DNA of 36,689 nucleotides, from the NCBI GenBank assembly GCA_900541475.1, contig UQJV01000018.1:1-36689 (forward strand), in the 5' to 3' direction. This stretch comes from an uncultured Collinsella sp. (lineage in GTDB: Bacteria > Actinomycetota > Coriobacteriia > Coriobacteriales > Coriobacteriaceae). This document shows positions 18,539 through 27,766 of this stretch, piece after piece (position 1 is the stretch's first letter; each line of letters starts with the position of its first letter). The notes beneath the pieces were generated by a model that did not search any database, was not told the DNA's origin, and worked only from the letters and a program-made list of their open reading frames with translations. Both the position numbers and the translations under genes were made by a program.

Positions 18539-21010
18539 ATGCGACATGTGCATATCCATGTAACGGGCATTGTGCAGGGCGTCGGCATGCGACCGTTTGT
18601 GTATCGCGAGGCCATGGCGCACGGCATTTGCGGCTGGGTGCTCAACGCGGGCGATGGCGTGCATATCGAGGCGCACGCTCTAAGCGAGTCGCTCGACGAA
18701 TTTGTCGCCGCGCTTTCCGAGCATGCGCCTGCGGCGTCTCGCGTGGAGCATGTCGAGGTTGTGGACCTAGCACCCGGCGACTGGGACGCCGCTAACGAGC
18801 AGGACTTTTGCATTGTGGCGTCGCAGGATCAAACCGCGCATACAACGCTCATCTCGCCCGACATCGCCACGTGCGACGACTGCCTGCGCGAGTTGTTCGA
18901 CCCAGCCGACCGACGCTTTCATTATCCCTTTATCAACTGCACCAACTGCGGGCCGCGTTTTACCATCATTCGCTCGCTGCCCTATGACCGAGCGGCAACC
19001 TCGATGGATCGCTTTCCCATGTGCCCCACCTGCGCCGCAGAGTATGCCGACCCACTCGATCGACGCTTTCACGCGCAGCCCGATGCCTGCTTTGATTGCG
19101 GACCGCATATTACGTGGCGCGAGGCGGATCGCGGTGTTATGCCAACGGCGGTCGACGCAACACCAGCCGTCGGCTCCACGCGCGAGGCAAGCGATGCCAT
19201 CATCGAACGCTGCGTCGAGCTGCTGGCAGGCGGCGGCATCGTCGCTATCAAGGGTCTGGGTGGATTCCACCTGGCCTGCGACGCCGCCAACGAACAAGCG
19301 GTATGCGAGCTGCGCCGTCGCAAGCGTCGCAGCAACAAGCCGCTTGCCGTTATGGTGCGCGGCCTTGCCGACGCCGAGCGCCTGTGCCATGTCGATGGCG
19401 TTGAGCGCGACCTGCTGGCCGGCAGCGTTCGTCCCATTGTGCTGCTACGCCGCCGCGCGGCCGGCAACGACGCCCACGGCTCCCCCAACGCCCTCGAGCT
19501 CGCGCCATCCGTCGCGCACGACTTGCCCGAGCTCGGCGTCATGCTCCCCTACACCCCACTTCAACATTTACTGCTCGCCGCGGCTGCAGCGCACGACATG
19601 CACGCAATCGTTATGACCAGCGGAAACCTGAGCGAAGAGCCCATCGAGACCGACGATGTCCTTGCATGGGAGCACCTGGTTGCCGCCGGCATCGCCGATG
19701 CGCTGCTCGGTAACGACCGCGCGATTCTGTCGCGCTACGACGACTCCGTGGTACGCGTGGTCGACGGCGACGTCATGCCCGTGCGTCGCGCACGCGGATA
19801 TGCGCCGCAACCGCTGTCGTTGCCGGCGCTCGACGGCACCACGCCCTGCGTACTCGCCTGTGGGCCGCAGCAAAAAGCCACGATTGCACTCACGCGCGAG
19901 GACGCCGACGGTCATACGACCTGTTTTGTGTCGCAGCATATCGGCGATGTCGAAAACGGCGCGACTTTCGATGCTTGGAGTGCCGCGCGCTCGCGTCTGG
20001 AAAACCTCTTTGACCTAGCGCCTGCCGCCTTGGCATGCGACATGCATCCCAGCTATCTGTCGAGCCAATGGGCGCGTGAACAGGCACGGGAGCAAAATCT
20101 GCCGCTTATCGAAGTCCAGCACCATCATGCACACATCGCGAGCGTAATGGCAGAGGCGATTGCCGCAGGCCGGCTTGCGCCCGATGCGCGTGTCCTCGGC
20201 ATCGCCTTCGACGGCACGGGTGCCGGCACCGATGGCACCATATGGGGCGGCGAGTTTTTTATCGCCCATCTCGCCGATTTTGAGCGCGTCGCGCATCTGC
20301 GCACCTGGGCACTCCCCGGCGGCGCCGCATCCGTACACGATGCCCGCCGCAATGCCTTTGCCCTGCTCAGCGAACTCGACCTACTCGGGCACCCGGGCGC
20401 CGCGGGACTCTTGGACAGCCTTGACGAGCAGACGCGCAGCATAACGGCAACGATGATCGAGCGCGGCATCAACAGCCCGCGCACCAGCAGCATGGGTCGC
20501 CTGTTTGATGCCGCAGCCGCGATTTTGGGCATTTGTGGCCAGGCAACCTACGAGGGCGAACCCGCTATCGAGCTCGAAGCCGCCGCCTGGCGCGCGCTCG
20601 ACAGCGAAATCGCCCGTTTTCCCGACGACAACGCCGGCTATTCCGCATCTGGCCCATCGTGGTTGGACGGCTCCTATGTTCTGGACCAGAAAGCACTCTT
20701 TGAGGCACTTCTGGAGGGAATTGAAGCAGGAGCGCCTGCCGATAAGCTCGCGCTCGACTTCCATGTCGCCATCGCACGCTCCTCGGCACGCATCGCCAGC
20801 GAAATCTGCGCCCGAGAGGGCATCGACACCGTCGCCCTCTCGGGCGGCGTGTTCATGAACCGACTTCTGCTCCAGCTCCTCACCCGCGAGCTCAAAAGCG
20901 CAGACCTTACTGTCCTCGTCCCCCACACCGTGCCCGTCAACGACGGCTGCATCGCCTACGGTCAGGCGGCGGTCGCAAGCGCTCGTCTTGCGCAGATTGC
21001 ATCGCAGTAG
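18539..21010 (+). CDS. hypF: Carbamoyltransferase HypF, [NiFe]-hydrogenase maturation
   Basis: Uses carbamoyl phosphate and ATP to make the thiocarboxamide on HypE, the source of the CN ligands of the NiFe site. It has 823 residues from the ATG after GAAGGAGGG. The acylphosphatase domain is at 1-92 (VTGIVQGVGMRPFVYREA). Two zinc fingers with exact family spacing follow (C112/C115, C134/C137, C162/C165, C184/C187; CX2C-X18-CX2C-X24-CX2C-X18-CX2C). The YrdC-like domain (GGGIVAIKGLGGFHLACDA, NKPLAVMV) and the Kae1-like domain (VQHHHAHIASVMAE, AFDGTGAGTDGTIWGGEF, LSGGVFMNRLL) complete the protein. It is slightly longer than the usual ~750. It lies 48 bp after nikR and 134 bp before hypC. Confidence 0.97.
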   Translation: MRHVHIHVTGIVQGVGMRPFVYREAMAHGICGWVLNAGDGVHIEAHALSESLDEFVAALSEHAPAASRVEHVEVVDLAPGDWDAANEQDFCIVASQDQTAHTTLISPDIATCDDCLRELFDPADRRFHYPFINCTNCGPRFTIIRSLPYDRAATSMDRFPMCPTCAAEYADPLDRRFHAQPDACFDCGPHITWREADRGVMPTAVDATPAVGSTREASDAIIERCVELLAGGGIVAIKGLGGFHLACDAANEQAVCELRRRKRRSNKPLAVMVRGLADAERLCHVDGVERDLLAGSVRPIVLLRRRAAGNDAHGSPNALELAPSVAHDLPELGVMLPYTPLQHLLLAAAAAHDMHAIVMTSGNLSEEPIETDDVLAWEHLVAAGIADALLGNDRAILSRYDDSVVRVVDGDVMPVRRARGYAPQPLSLPALDGTTPCVLACGPQQKATIALTREDADGHTTCFVSQHIGDVENGATFDAWSAARSRLENLFDLAPAALACDMHPSYLSSQWAREQAREQNLPLIEVQHHHAHIASVMAEAIAAGRLAPDARVLGIAFDGTGAGTDGTIWGGEFFIAHLADFERVAHLRTWALPGGAASVHDARRNAFALLSELDLLGHPGAAGLLDSLDEQTRSITATMIERGINSPRTSSMGRLFDAAAAILGICGQATYEGEPAIELEAAAWRALDSEIARFPDDNAGYSASGPSWLDGSYVLDQKALFEALLEGIEAGAPADKLALDFHVAIARSSARIASEICAREGIDTVALSGGVFMNRLLLQLLTRELKSADLTVLVPHTVPVNDGCIAYGQAAVASARLAQIASQ

Positions 21011-21144
21011 CTCGCTCTCGCACGTCACTGTGCCCAGCCGTCTCACAGGCGTAACGCGTTTGCCCGCAAACCCCGCGAGCGCTACCATCAACTGATGGAT
21101 TATTAAGCGCCCATCCAGCGCAAAGCGTCTAAAAGGGGAACAAT

Positions 21145-21405
21145 ATGTGCCTTGCCGTTCCCGGCAAAGTGGTCAAACGCGACGACGACCTCAAGGCCAC
21201 CGTCGACATGATGGGCATCGAGCGCCCCGTGTCGCTGCGACTCGTGCCGACGGCGCAGGTTGGCGACTACATTCTCGTACACGCCGGCTTTGGCATCCAG
21301 ATCGTCGACGAGCAGGAAGCGCAAGAAACGCTCGAGCTCGTTAATGCCATGACCGAGCTGGCCGAAGAAGACCAACTGGCCAGCAACCCAGCCGAGGCAT
21401 ACTAG
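21145..21405 (+). CDS. hypC: Hydrogenase maturation chaperone HypC
   Basis: An 86-residue chaperone that carries the Fe(CN)2CO unit with HypD and binds the hydrogenase large-subunit precursor. The N-terminal MCLAVPGKV has the essential Cys2. An OB-fold-like body follows (VSLRLVPTAQVGDYILVHAGFGIQIVDEQEA). The ribosome site is AAAAGGGG. The TAG stop shares its last base with the hypD GTG start, indicating coupling. Confidence 0.96.
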   Translation: MCLAVPGKVVKRDDDLKATVDMMGIERPVSLRLVPTAQVGDYILVHAGFGIQIVDEQEAQETLELVNAMTELAEEDQLASNPAEAY

Positions 21406-22517
21406 TGGCGGCCGGACAGCCGGCGCGCTCCGGTATCGACTTTTCGGCATTTCGCGATTCCAAGCTGGCCCGCGAGCTCCTCGAACGCATCCATGAACTC
21501 GTCGGCGACCGCACCATCAACCTTATGGAAGTCTGCGGCACGCACACCGTGAGCATCGGCCGCTATGGCTTTCGCTCCATTATGCCGGCGGGGCTCAAGC
21601 TACTGAGTGGCCCGGGCTGCCCCGTCTGCGTTACCGCCAACCGCGACATCGACCACGCAATCGCGCTCGCCAACATAGACGGCGCCATCATCACCACCTT
21701 TGGCGACATGATGCGCGTGCCCGGATCGTCCACTTCGCTCGCCGCGCAAAAGGCGGCAGGGCGCGACATCCGCATTGTGTATTCCCCACTCGACGCACTC
21801 AACATCGCTGAGCAAAACCCCGACCGTCCGGTCATCTTTATGGGTGTGGGCTTTGAGACTACGACGCCCACCATCGCCGCCGCTATCTTGGAGGCCGAGG
21901 CACGCGGGCTTTTGAACTTTTCGGTCTATTGCGCCCACAAGACCACGCCGCCGGCGTTGCGCGCCATCGCCAACGATCCCGAGACCGCCATCGACGGCTT
22001 TATCCTGCCGGGCCACGTCGCCACCATCACGGGCTTGGCGCCCTTTAGCTTTTTGGTCGACGAGTTCAATACCCCGGGCGTGGTCACGGGATTTGAGCCG
22101 GTCGATATCCTGCAGGGCATCTGCATGCTGGTCCAGATGGTTGTCGAGGGCAGGCCCGCGATCGACAACGCCTACCGCCGTGGCGTCAACGCAGACGGCA
22201 ACCCCGTGGCGCGCCAGCTGGTCGAGCAGGTGTTTGAGCCATGCGACACCACGTGGCGCGGGCTGGGGCCGATTGCCAACTCGGGCCTTTCCATCCGCCC
22301 CGAGTTCTCGCGCTTTGATGCCCGCGCTCGCTTTGACGTGCCCGTTGAGGCGACGGTCGAGCCGCGTGGGTGCCGCTGCGGCGACGTGCTGCGCGGGGCC
22401 ATTACGCCGAGCAACTGCCCGCTCTTTGGCCGCACCTGCACGCCCGAGCATCCTGTCGGACCGTGCATGGTGAGCTCCGAGGGCAGCTGCGCGGCGTACT
22501 TTAGATACCGTAACTAG
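21405..22517 (+). CDS. hypD: Hydrogenase maturation factor HypD
   Basis: [4Fe-4S] scaffold on which the Fe(CN)2CO moiety is assembled with HypC and HypE. The 370 residues start with GTG overlapping the hypC stop. Signature motifs are MEVCGTHT, LLSGPGCPVCVT, the thioredoxin-like core GVGFETTTPTIAAAI and GPIANSGLSIRPEF. A Cys-rich C-terminus binds the cluster (GCRCGDVLRG, CPLFGRTCTPEHPVGPCMVS, GSCAAYFRY). All expected cysteines appear to be present. Confidence 0.97.
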   Translation: MAAGQPARSGIDFSAFRDSKLARELLERIHELVGDRTINLMEVCGTHTVSIGRYGFRSIMPAGLKLLSGPGCPVCVTANRDIDHAIALANIDGAIITTFGDMMRVPGSSTSLAAQKAAGRDIRIVYSPLDALNIAEQNPDRPVIFMGVGFETTTPTIAAAILEAEARGLLNFSVYCAHKTTPPALRAIANDPETAIDGFILPGHVATITGLAPFSFLVDEFNTPGVVTGFEPVDILQGICMLVQMVVEGRPAIDNAYRRGVNADGNPVARQLVEQVFEPCDTTWRGLGPIANSGLSIRPEFSRFDARARFDVPVEATVEPRGCRCGDVLRGAITPSNCPLFGRTCTPEHPVGPCMVSSEGSCAAYFRYRN

Positions 22518-22565
22518 CCCGGACGCACCCGCACACTGGCACCACCCACGATTGGAGTTTTGGAT

Positions 22566-23600
22566 ATGTCCCATAGCATCACCGATAGCACCGTCCTGTT
22601 GGGCCACGGTTCTGGCGGTCAGATGATGAAACGCATCATCGATGAGGTCTTTTTGGATGCCTTTGGGTCGCCCGAGCTGCTCGAGGGCAACGATGCCGGC
22701 GTCGCCGCGCTGCCCGCGAGCGGGCGCGTCGCTATGTCGACCGACAGCTTTGTAGTCTCGCCGCAGTTCTTCCCCGGTGGCAACATAGGCCGCCTTGCCG
22801 TGTGCGGAACCGTCAACGATGTCGCGACCTCGGGCGCCAACGTGCGCTACCTGTCGTGCGGATTTATCCTCGAAGAGGGCTATCCCATGGATAAGCTCCG
22901 CCAGATTGTGCAGACGATGGCCGAAACGGCGCGCGAAGCGGGCGTGTCCATAATCACGGGCGACACCAAGGTGGTCGAGCGCGGCGGAGCCGACGGCGTC
23001 TACATCAATACCGCCGGCGTGGGCGAGGTTCCCACGGGCGTGGCGCTCAGCGGTGCCAACTGCCAGCCCGGCGATGTCATTCTGGTATCGGGTACGCTGG
23101 GCGACCACGGCATCGCCATCATGAGCCAACGCGAGGGCCTGGCGTTTTCAAGCACGATAGAAAGCGACGCTGCGCCGCTCAACCACCTGATTGCCGACGT
23201 TTTGGCCGCAGCGCCCGGCACGCGTTGCTTTCGCGACCCCACGCGCGGTGGCCTGGCGTCCACGCTCAACGAGTTTGCCCAGGCCAGCAGTGTTTCCATG
23301 GAGGTCGACGAGGATGCCGTGCCCGTGCGTCCCGACGTGCAGGCCGCCTGCGAGATGCTCGGCTACGATGTGCTGCAGGTGGCAAACGAGGGCAAGATGG
23401 TTGCCGTCATGCCGGCCGAGCAAGCCGATGCCGCGCTAGCCGCCATGCGCGCCGCCCACTACGGCGAGAATGCCGCCGTCATCGGTCGCGTGCTGCCACT
23501 TGCCGAGGGTGCCCGTCCCGCCGTGCGCGTGCGCACCGGCTGGGGCTCGACCCGTATCCTCGACATGCTCGTGGGAGAGCAGCTGCCGAGAATTTGCTAG
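22566..23600 (+). CDS. hypE: Hydrogenase maturation factor HypE
   Basis: Dehydrates the carbamoyl group placed by HypF on its C-terminal cysteine to a thiocyanate, the CN donor. The 344 residues begin at the ATG 8 bp after GGAG; a TTG six bases earlier is too close to the ribosome site. It has the PurM-like fold (LLGHGSGGQMMKRII, GNDAGVAALP, STDSFVVSPQFFPGGNIG, FRDPTRGGLASTLNE). The obligatory terminal PRIC ends in the acceptor cysteine. It is the last gene of hypF-C-D-E; hypA and hypB, needed for nickel insertion, are not adjacent. Confidence 0.97.
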   Translation: MSHSITDSTVLLGHGSGGQMMKRIIDEVFLDAFGSPELLEGNDAGVAALPASGRVAMSTDSFVVSPQFFPGGNIGRLAVCGTVNDVATSGANVRYLSCGFILEEGYPMDKLRQIVQTMAETAREAGVSIITGDTKVVERGGADGVYINTAGVGEVPTGVALSGANCQPGDVILVSGTLGDHGIAIMSQREGLAFSSTIESDAAPLNHLIADVLAAAPGTRCFRDPTRGGLASTLNEFAQASSVSMEVDEDAVPVRPDVQAACEMLGYDVLQVANEGKMVAVMPAEQADAALAAMRAAHYGENAAVIGRVLPLAEGARPAVRVRTGWGSTRILDMLVGEQLPRIC

Positions 23601-23724
23601 GACGGAACCGCGCGGTCGGCGCAATGTGACCTGATATCCCTGGAGATGTTCAGATTCCAAGCACGCCCAACGCGGAAGCCCAGTATTATGGGGTGCGTTT
23701 TGAAACCCAATGATGGGAGCTTTC

Positions 23725-24393
23725 ATGGCAGCAGCTTTTTCCCATGTGATCTTTGACCTGGACGGCACCATCCTCAACACGCTCGAGGACCTGGCGGCCG
23801 CCGGCAACCATACCTGCGAGACGCACGGCTGGCCCACGTTTGCCGTCGACGAGTACCGCTACAAGGTGGGAAACGGCATGCTCAAGCTGGTTGAGCGCTT
23901 TATGCCCGCCGAGTACGCAGGCGACGGCCGTATGTTTGAGAAGACGCTTGCCGAGTTTAGGGCTTATTACGGCGAGCACAAGGAGGACCACACCGCCCCC
24001 TATGCCGGCACGATCGAGATGCTCGACCGCCTGCGCGCCGCGGGTGTGCAGCTTGCCGTGCTCACTAACAAGGACCACGTCTCGGCGGCTCCGCTTATCG
24101 AAAAGTATTTTGGTTCCGAGCGCTTTGCGCTGGTACAGAGCCGTGTCGATGCGTTTCCGCCTAAGCCCGAAGCACCCGTCACGCTGCATGTGATGGAGGA
24201 GCTGGGCGCCAATCCGGCAACCACGCTCTATGTGGGCGATTCCAATGTCGATATCCTGACCGGCCACAACGCCGGCCTTAAGAGCGCAGGCGTCAGCTGG
24301 GGCTTCCGCGGCCGCGCAGAGCTGGAAGCCGCCGGCGCCGACTACGTGGTGGACACCCAAGCAGAACTCGCAGCACTGGTGCTGGGCGAGTAA
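23725..24393 (+). CDS. gph: HAD-family phosphatase, phosphoglycolate phosphatase-like
   Basis: 222 residues, HAD subfamily IA. Motif I FDLDGTILNTLEDL gives the nucleophile and acid/base aspartates. Motif II is LAVLTNKDH. The lysine of motif III lies in AFPPKPEAP, and motif IV is LYVGDSNVDILTGHNAG. The helical cap is about residues 18-90. The start at 23725 follows GGGAG; an upstream ATG at 23710 has no ribosome site. Phosphoglycolate is the usual annotation, but the substrate cannot be read from sequence and a general sugar-phosphate or nucleotide phosphatase is possible. It is alone on the plus strand between hypE and a convergent lipoprotein. Confidence 0.85.
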   Translation: MAAAFSHVIFDLDGTILNTLEDLAAAGNHTCETHGWPTFAVDEYRYKVGNGMLKLVERFMPAEYAGDGRMFEKTLAEFRAYYGEHKEDHTAPYAGTIEMLDRLRAAGVQLAVLTNKDHVSAAPLIEKYFGSERFALVQSRVDAFPPKPEAPVTLHVMEELGANPATTLYVGDSNVDILTGHNAGLKSAGVSWGFRGRAELEAAGADYVVDTQAELAALVLGE

Positions 24394-24410
24394 CCGCTCA
24401 TCCCTCCCAC

Positions 24411-24447
24411 GGGCAGCTAATGTGGGACGAAACTCTTTTAGCTGCCC
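24411..24447. repeat. Hairpin after the HAD phosphatase gene
   Basis: GGGCAGCTAA and TTAGCTGCCC, a perfect 10-bp stem with a 17-nt loop containing TGGGACGAAAC. It begins 17 bp after the stop. Two direct repeats of GTCCCCAACTGCCA follow at about 24463-24504. No U-tract. Confidence 0.5.
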
Positions 24448-24510
24448 CCGCACCAAAGAAATGTCCCCAACTGCCAGCAGAAAAGGAACGTCCCCAACTG
24501 CCACCTTCCC

Positions 24511-24700
24511 AATGACTACTCCAGCGATGGCAGTGTCGCAGGTAGAGGACGGACAGCGAGCGGGCACCAGAACGAACAAATTGGCATGAAAAGAGGACGG
24601 CATAGACCTTCTGGTCATGCCGTCCTCTTTGAATGACAAGTTGTCGTTCTGGTGTCCGCGCAGCGTCGAGCAGTTACGGCGTTTGGTAAAACGCCGTAAC
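24511..24700. ncRNA. Structured element A: candidate conserved RNA or structured mobile repeat
   Basis: It opens with AATGACTACTCC. The outer stem at 24560-24575 pairs with 24644-24659 (one G.U) and continues irregularly inward. A 14-bp stem (24590-24603 with 24617-24630) is capped by GACC-TTCT-GGTC after a one-base bulge. A separate 12-bp hairpin (24673-24684 with 24689-24700) has a GGTA loop. The same plan, with different but still complementary stems, is at 32391-32595. It lies between convergent genes and stops 3 bp before the lipoprotein stop codon. The strand is undecided; the minus strand would place it in that gene's 3' UTR, where TTTT follows the central hairpin. Any terminator function would be secondary to its conserved shape. 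Confidence 0.65.
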
Positions 24701-24703
24701 GAA

Positions 24704-25261
24704 CTAGCTCATCATCGCATTCATCATCTCGGTGGTTGCGGAATCGTCGGCAGACCACTCGTTATCCTCGTTGGCGGAATACTTAAAGGTAACCTTGGTG
24801 TCCTTGGTCTTAGCGGCCTTGGTCACGTCGACCATCACCTGGCCGGCCATCTTGTACAGGTCGTCCTCGGAAGGCATCGTATCGAGTGCGGCGACCTTCT
24901 CCTGATACTGAGTGGCGAAATCTTCGACGATCTTGTTCATGGACTTGCAGGTAATGGTAACCTCGGCGGTCGCGGTGCCCTTGTCCTCATCGACCGTCAC
25001 ATCACCGATCTTGTAATCAAAACCCTCGAGATAGCTCTTGGCGTACTCCTTGGGATCGATGCCCAGTTGCTCAAACTCGTCGCCCGAAGCCTCTTCCAGG
25101 CCGGCAAGGAATTCATCGCCGCCGTTCTTGATCTCGTCGAACTGGCTCGTAAGGTCGTTGGTGATGAGCTCCTCCACCGAAGGCCCTCCGCAGCCGGAAA
25201 GCAAAACCACGCACGCGACCAGGGCAGCCATCAGAGGCGCAAGCAGCAGCTTCTTTTTCAT
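24704..25261 (-). CDS. Lipoprotein of unknown function
   Basis: 185 residues. The N-terminus is a lipoprotein signal: MKKK, a hydrophobic stretch LLLAPLMAALVACVVLL and lipobox LSGC with Cys at about 24, so the mature protein is probably anchored to the outer face of the membrane. The body is helical and acidic (VEELITNDLTSQFDEI, EYAKSYLEGFDYKIGDVTVDEDKGTATAEVTI) and ends MMNAMMS. The layout recalls small actinobacterial lipoproteins with DUF4878/DUF5105-like NTF2 folds, but I cannot name a family firmly. The start follows GGAGGAATG. It is single-gene on the minus strand, separated from the PTS gene by that gene's terminator. Confidence 0.85.
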   Translation of the reverse strand: MKKKLLLAPLMAALVACVVLLSGCGGPSVEELITNDLTSQFDEIKNGGDEFLAGLEEASGDEFEQLGIDPKEYAKSYLEGFDYKIGDVTVDEDKGTATAEVTITCKSMNKIVEDFATQYQEKVAALDTMPSEDDLYKMAGQVMVDVTKAAKTKDTKVTFKYSANEDNEWSADDSATTEMMNAMMS

Positions 25262-25436
25262 GACATTCCTCCAAACAAGCGGCGCCGCGTTTCCCGCGCA
25301 GCGCACGTCGTGACAGTAAGTCCATATTAGCGGCCCGGCCCAACTCCCTGCGTCGCAAAAGCGCAGGCGGCTCAATTTGACGAGCGAATGGCCCGTAAAA
25401 CACCCCTCCTGCAATAAAATGCGCCTGCCCGGCCTA

Positions 25437-25471
25437 TTAAAAAAGGGCGGTCGGATAACCCGACCACCCTT
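25437..25471 (-). terminator. Terminator of the EIIA gene
   Basis: Stem AAGGGTGGTCGG with CCGACCGCCCTT (one mismatch) and a 5-nt loop on the minus strand, followed by TTTTTTAAT. It lies 24 bp past the EIIA stop. Confidence 0.85.
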
Positions 25472-25494
25472 GCACATCCTTATGTTGCCGCAGC

Positions 25495-26031
25495 CTACTT
25501 GCGGACGACCTTAACGATGGCGTCACCGGCGGCGACAGCGGAGTCGGCCTCGACGGCGAGCTCGACGTCGGCAAACTCGGCGGTATTGGACACGGCCACG
25601 ACGACGCAGTCCTTGTAACCGGCGGCAGCGATCTTGGCGCGGTCGATCTTGAGCATGGGCTGGCCGGCCTTGACGACGTCGTCGGCCTTGACGAAGCCCT
25701 CGAAGCCGTCGCCGTTCATGTTGACGGTATCGACGCCAACGTGCACCAGAACCTCGATGCCGCTATCGGACTGCAGGCCCACGGCGTGACCCATGGTGAC
25801 GGTCACTTTGCCGTCGCAGGGAGCGTAGACCAGGTCGTCCTCGGGCCACACGGCGCAGCCCTTGCCCAGAACCTCGCCACCAAAGACGGGATCGGGCACG
25901 TCGGCCATCTTGATGACCTTGCCCTTGACGGGCGAGCACAGCACGTCGGCGCCGGCAGAAGTAGAGATGGAGGCCGGAGCAGCAGCTGCCGCGGGCTCAG
26001 CCTTCTTCTTGAACATATCAAACAGACCCAT
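25495..26031 (-). CDS. crr: PTS EIIA component, glucose family, free-standing
   Basis: 178-residue cytoplasmic phosphocarrier of the phosphotransferase system. The glucose-family EIIA fold is clear: LCSPVKGKVIKMADVPDPVFGG, then VYAPCDGKVTVTMGHAVGL with its histidine and the phosphorylated histidine in IEVLVHVGVDTV. An Ala-rich linker precedes the domain. As a separate protein it may serve several EIIBC permeases and act in inducer exclusion. The start follows GAGGAG. The GH1 gene lies upstream on the same strand 150 bp away, so the pair probably supports uptake and hydrolysis of a beta-glucoside, although no EIIBC is in the window. The gene name is by family only. Confidence 0.9.
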   Translation of the reverse strand: MGLFDMFKKKAEPAAAAAPASISTSAGADVLCSPVKGKVIKMADVPDPVFGGEVLGKGCAVWPEDDLVYAPCDGKVTVTMGHAVGLQSDSGIEVLVHVGVDTVNMNGDGFEGFVKADDVVKAGQPMLKIDRAKIAAAGYKDCVVVAVSNTAEFADVELAVEADSAVAAGDAIVKVVRK

Positions 26032-26181
26032 ACGTTTTCTCCTCTTGATTAAGCGCAACGTTATGCGCATGCCTATGGTGATTATAGTGCCAAATGATCA
26101 AATTGCTAAGGTGAGGGCTCGAATCGCAAGCCCTTCCGGGCCCTTCCCAAAACCTTTCCCCAGTGGCACTCATATTGTCGA

Positions 26182-27630
26182 TTAAGCCAGACCCTCGGTG
26201 CCGTTGGACTTAATGATCTTCTGATATGCGAAGAAGCTGTCCTTTCGGCGGCGCTCGTAGGTACCGGTGCCGTCGTCGTACTTATCGACGTGGATGAAGC
26301 CGTAGCGCTTGCGCATCTCGCCGGTGCCGGCGGAGACCAGGTCGATGGGACCCCACCAGGTGTAGGCGATCAGGTCGACGCCGTCGGCAATGGCCTCGCC
26401 CATGGCCTTGACGTGGCTCTGCAAGTAGGCGATGCGATACGGGTCGTGGATGGAGCCGTCCTCCTCGACCTCATCGTAGGCGCCCATGCCGTTCTCGACC
26501 ACCATCAGCGGAATCTCGTAGCGAGCGTAAATCTCGTTGAGGGCGATGCGCAGGCCCAACGGATCGATCTGCCAGCCCCAGTCGGTGGACTCCAGATAGG
26601 GATTCTTGCCGCCAAAGGTCATGTTGCCCTCGGTCATCTCATGGTCCTTGTGGGTGCCCACGGTGCCGGACATGTAGTAGCTAAAGGTGTAGAAATCAAC
26701 CTTGCCGTCAGCGATATCCTGCAGGTCGCCGTCCTCCATCACGAGCTCGACATCGTTCTCGGCCCAGAAGCGCTTGGCATAGAACGGGTACTTGCCGCGC
26801 ACCTGCACGTCGGAGCAGTACCAGTTCATGGTATTCATCTCCTGCTGCGTTGCGAACACGTCGGCCGGATCGCACGTGGCGGCATAGGAAAGGATGAAGC
26901 AATCCATGTTGCCCATCTTAAACTGCGGGTAGTGCTCGTGGGCATAGCGCACGACACGGCCGCTGGCCACGAACTGGTGATGCAGCGCCTGCATACGCTC
27001 CTGCGGCGTGGTGTGGACCGCCGAAGCCGGGCCCTCAAAGCCCTGGATCATGCTGGTCCCAAAGAGGTTGCCCATGTCCTGGGTGCCGCAGTTGATCTCG
27101 TTGAAGGTGAGCCAGAACTTGACCTTGTCCTGATAGCGGTCGAAGACGGTCTGGCAGTACTTCTCAAAGAAGCCGATGAGCTCGCGGCTCGCCCAGCCGT
27201 TGTATTTCTCGACCAGGTGATAGGGCATCTCGTAGTGCGAGAGGGTCACGAGCGGCTCGATATTGTGAGCGCGCAGGCAGTCGAAGACGCGGTCGTAGAA
27301 GGCGAGGCCGGCCTCGTTGGGCTCGGCGTCGTCGCCGTTGGGGAAGATACGGCTCCAAGAGATAGACATGCGGAACATGTTGAAGCCCATCTCGGCAAAC
27401 AGCGCGATGTCCTCCTCGTAGTGATGGTAGAAATCGATACCGTCATGATTGGGGTAGAAGCGGTTGGGGTCGATGTCGATCGTAATCTGGCGCGGCTCCT
27501 TGTAGCTGCCGCCCAGGAAGTGGTCGTCGACGGAAGGGCCGCGGCCGTCCACGTTCCAAGCACCCTCAAACTGGTTGGCGGCGGTGGCGCCACCCCAATA
27601 GAAACCCTCGGGGAACTTGATGTTTGCCAT
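26182..27630 (-). CDS. bglA: 6-phospho-beta-glucosidase, GH1
   Basis: Hydrolyses phosphorylated beta-glucosides delivered by a PTS. It has 482 residues from the ATG at 27628-27630 after AAGGAG. The TIM barrel starts FPEGFYWGGATAANQFEGAW. The acid/base glutamate is in FWLTFNEIN and the nucleophile in MVVENGMG. The phosphate-binding signature SAGTGEMRKRYGFIHVD (Ser, Lys and Tyr) marks a 6-phospho specificity rather than a plain beta-glucosidase. The upstream region has AGTATCG and its complement at 27665-27671 and 27710-27716, possible half-sites of a regulator. The divergent AraC protein next door is a candidate regulator. The gene symbol is approximate among bglA/ascB types. Confidence 0.93.
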   Translation of the reverse strand: MANIKFPEGFYWGGATAANQFEGAWNVDGRGPSVDDHFLGGSYKEPRQITIDIDPNRFYPNHDGIDFYHHYEEDIALFAEMGFNMFRMSISWSRIFPNGDDAEPNEAGLAFYDRVFDCLRAHNIEPLVTLSHYEMPYHLVEKYNGWASRELIGFFEKYCQTVFDRYQDKVKFWLTFNEINCGTQDMGNLFGTSMIQGFEGPASAVHTTPQERMQALHHQFVASGRVVRYAHEHYPQFKMGNMDCFILSYAATCDPADVFATQQEMNTMNWYCSDVQVRGKYPFYAKRFWAENDVELVMEDGDLQDIADGKVDFYTFSYYMSGTVGTHKDHEMTEGNMTFGGKNPYLESTDWGWQIDPLGLRIALNEIYARYEIPLMVVENGMGAYDEVEEDGSIHDPYRIAYLQSHVKAMGEAIADGVDLIAYTWWGPIDLVSAGTGEMRKRYGFIHVDKYDDGTGTYERRRKDSFFAYQKIIKSNGTEGLA

Positions 27631-27766
27631 GAGCATCTCCTTTGCATCGCGGGTCGATAAGCCGAGTATCGCCCACGCACGCGACAGGCAGGGGCAGGGG
27701 TGCCAAACCCGATACTTCTTTTCGCGCCCACGGACCGTCACCGCCCCGCCCCTGACACTTCCTGAT

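Noticed and set aside
21600..23129. 509-codon minus-strand frame opposite hypD/hypE
   Set aside because: Antisense artefact across two well-supported genes and their junction.
24590..24634. Element A as a simple rho-independent terminator
   Set aside because: T-runs flank the central hairpin in A, but element B keeps the fold without a comparable T-run, so termination alone does not explain the conservation.
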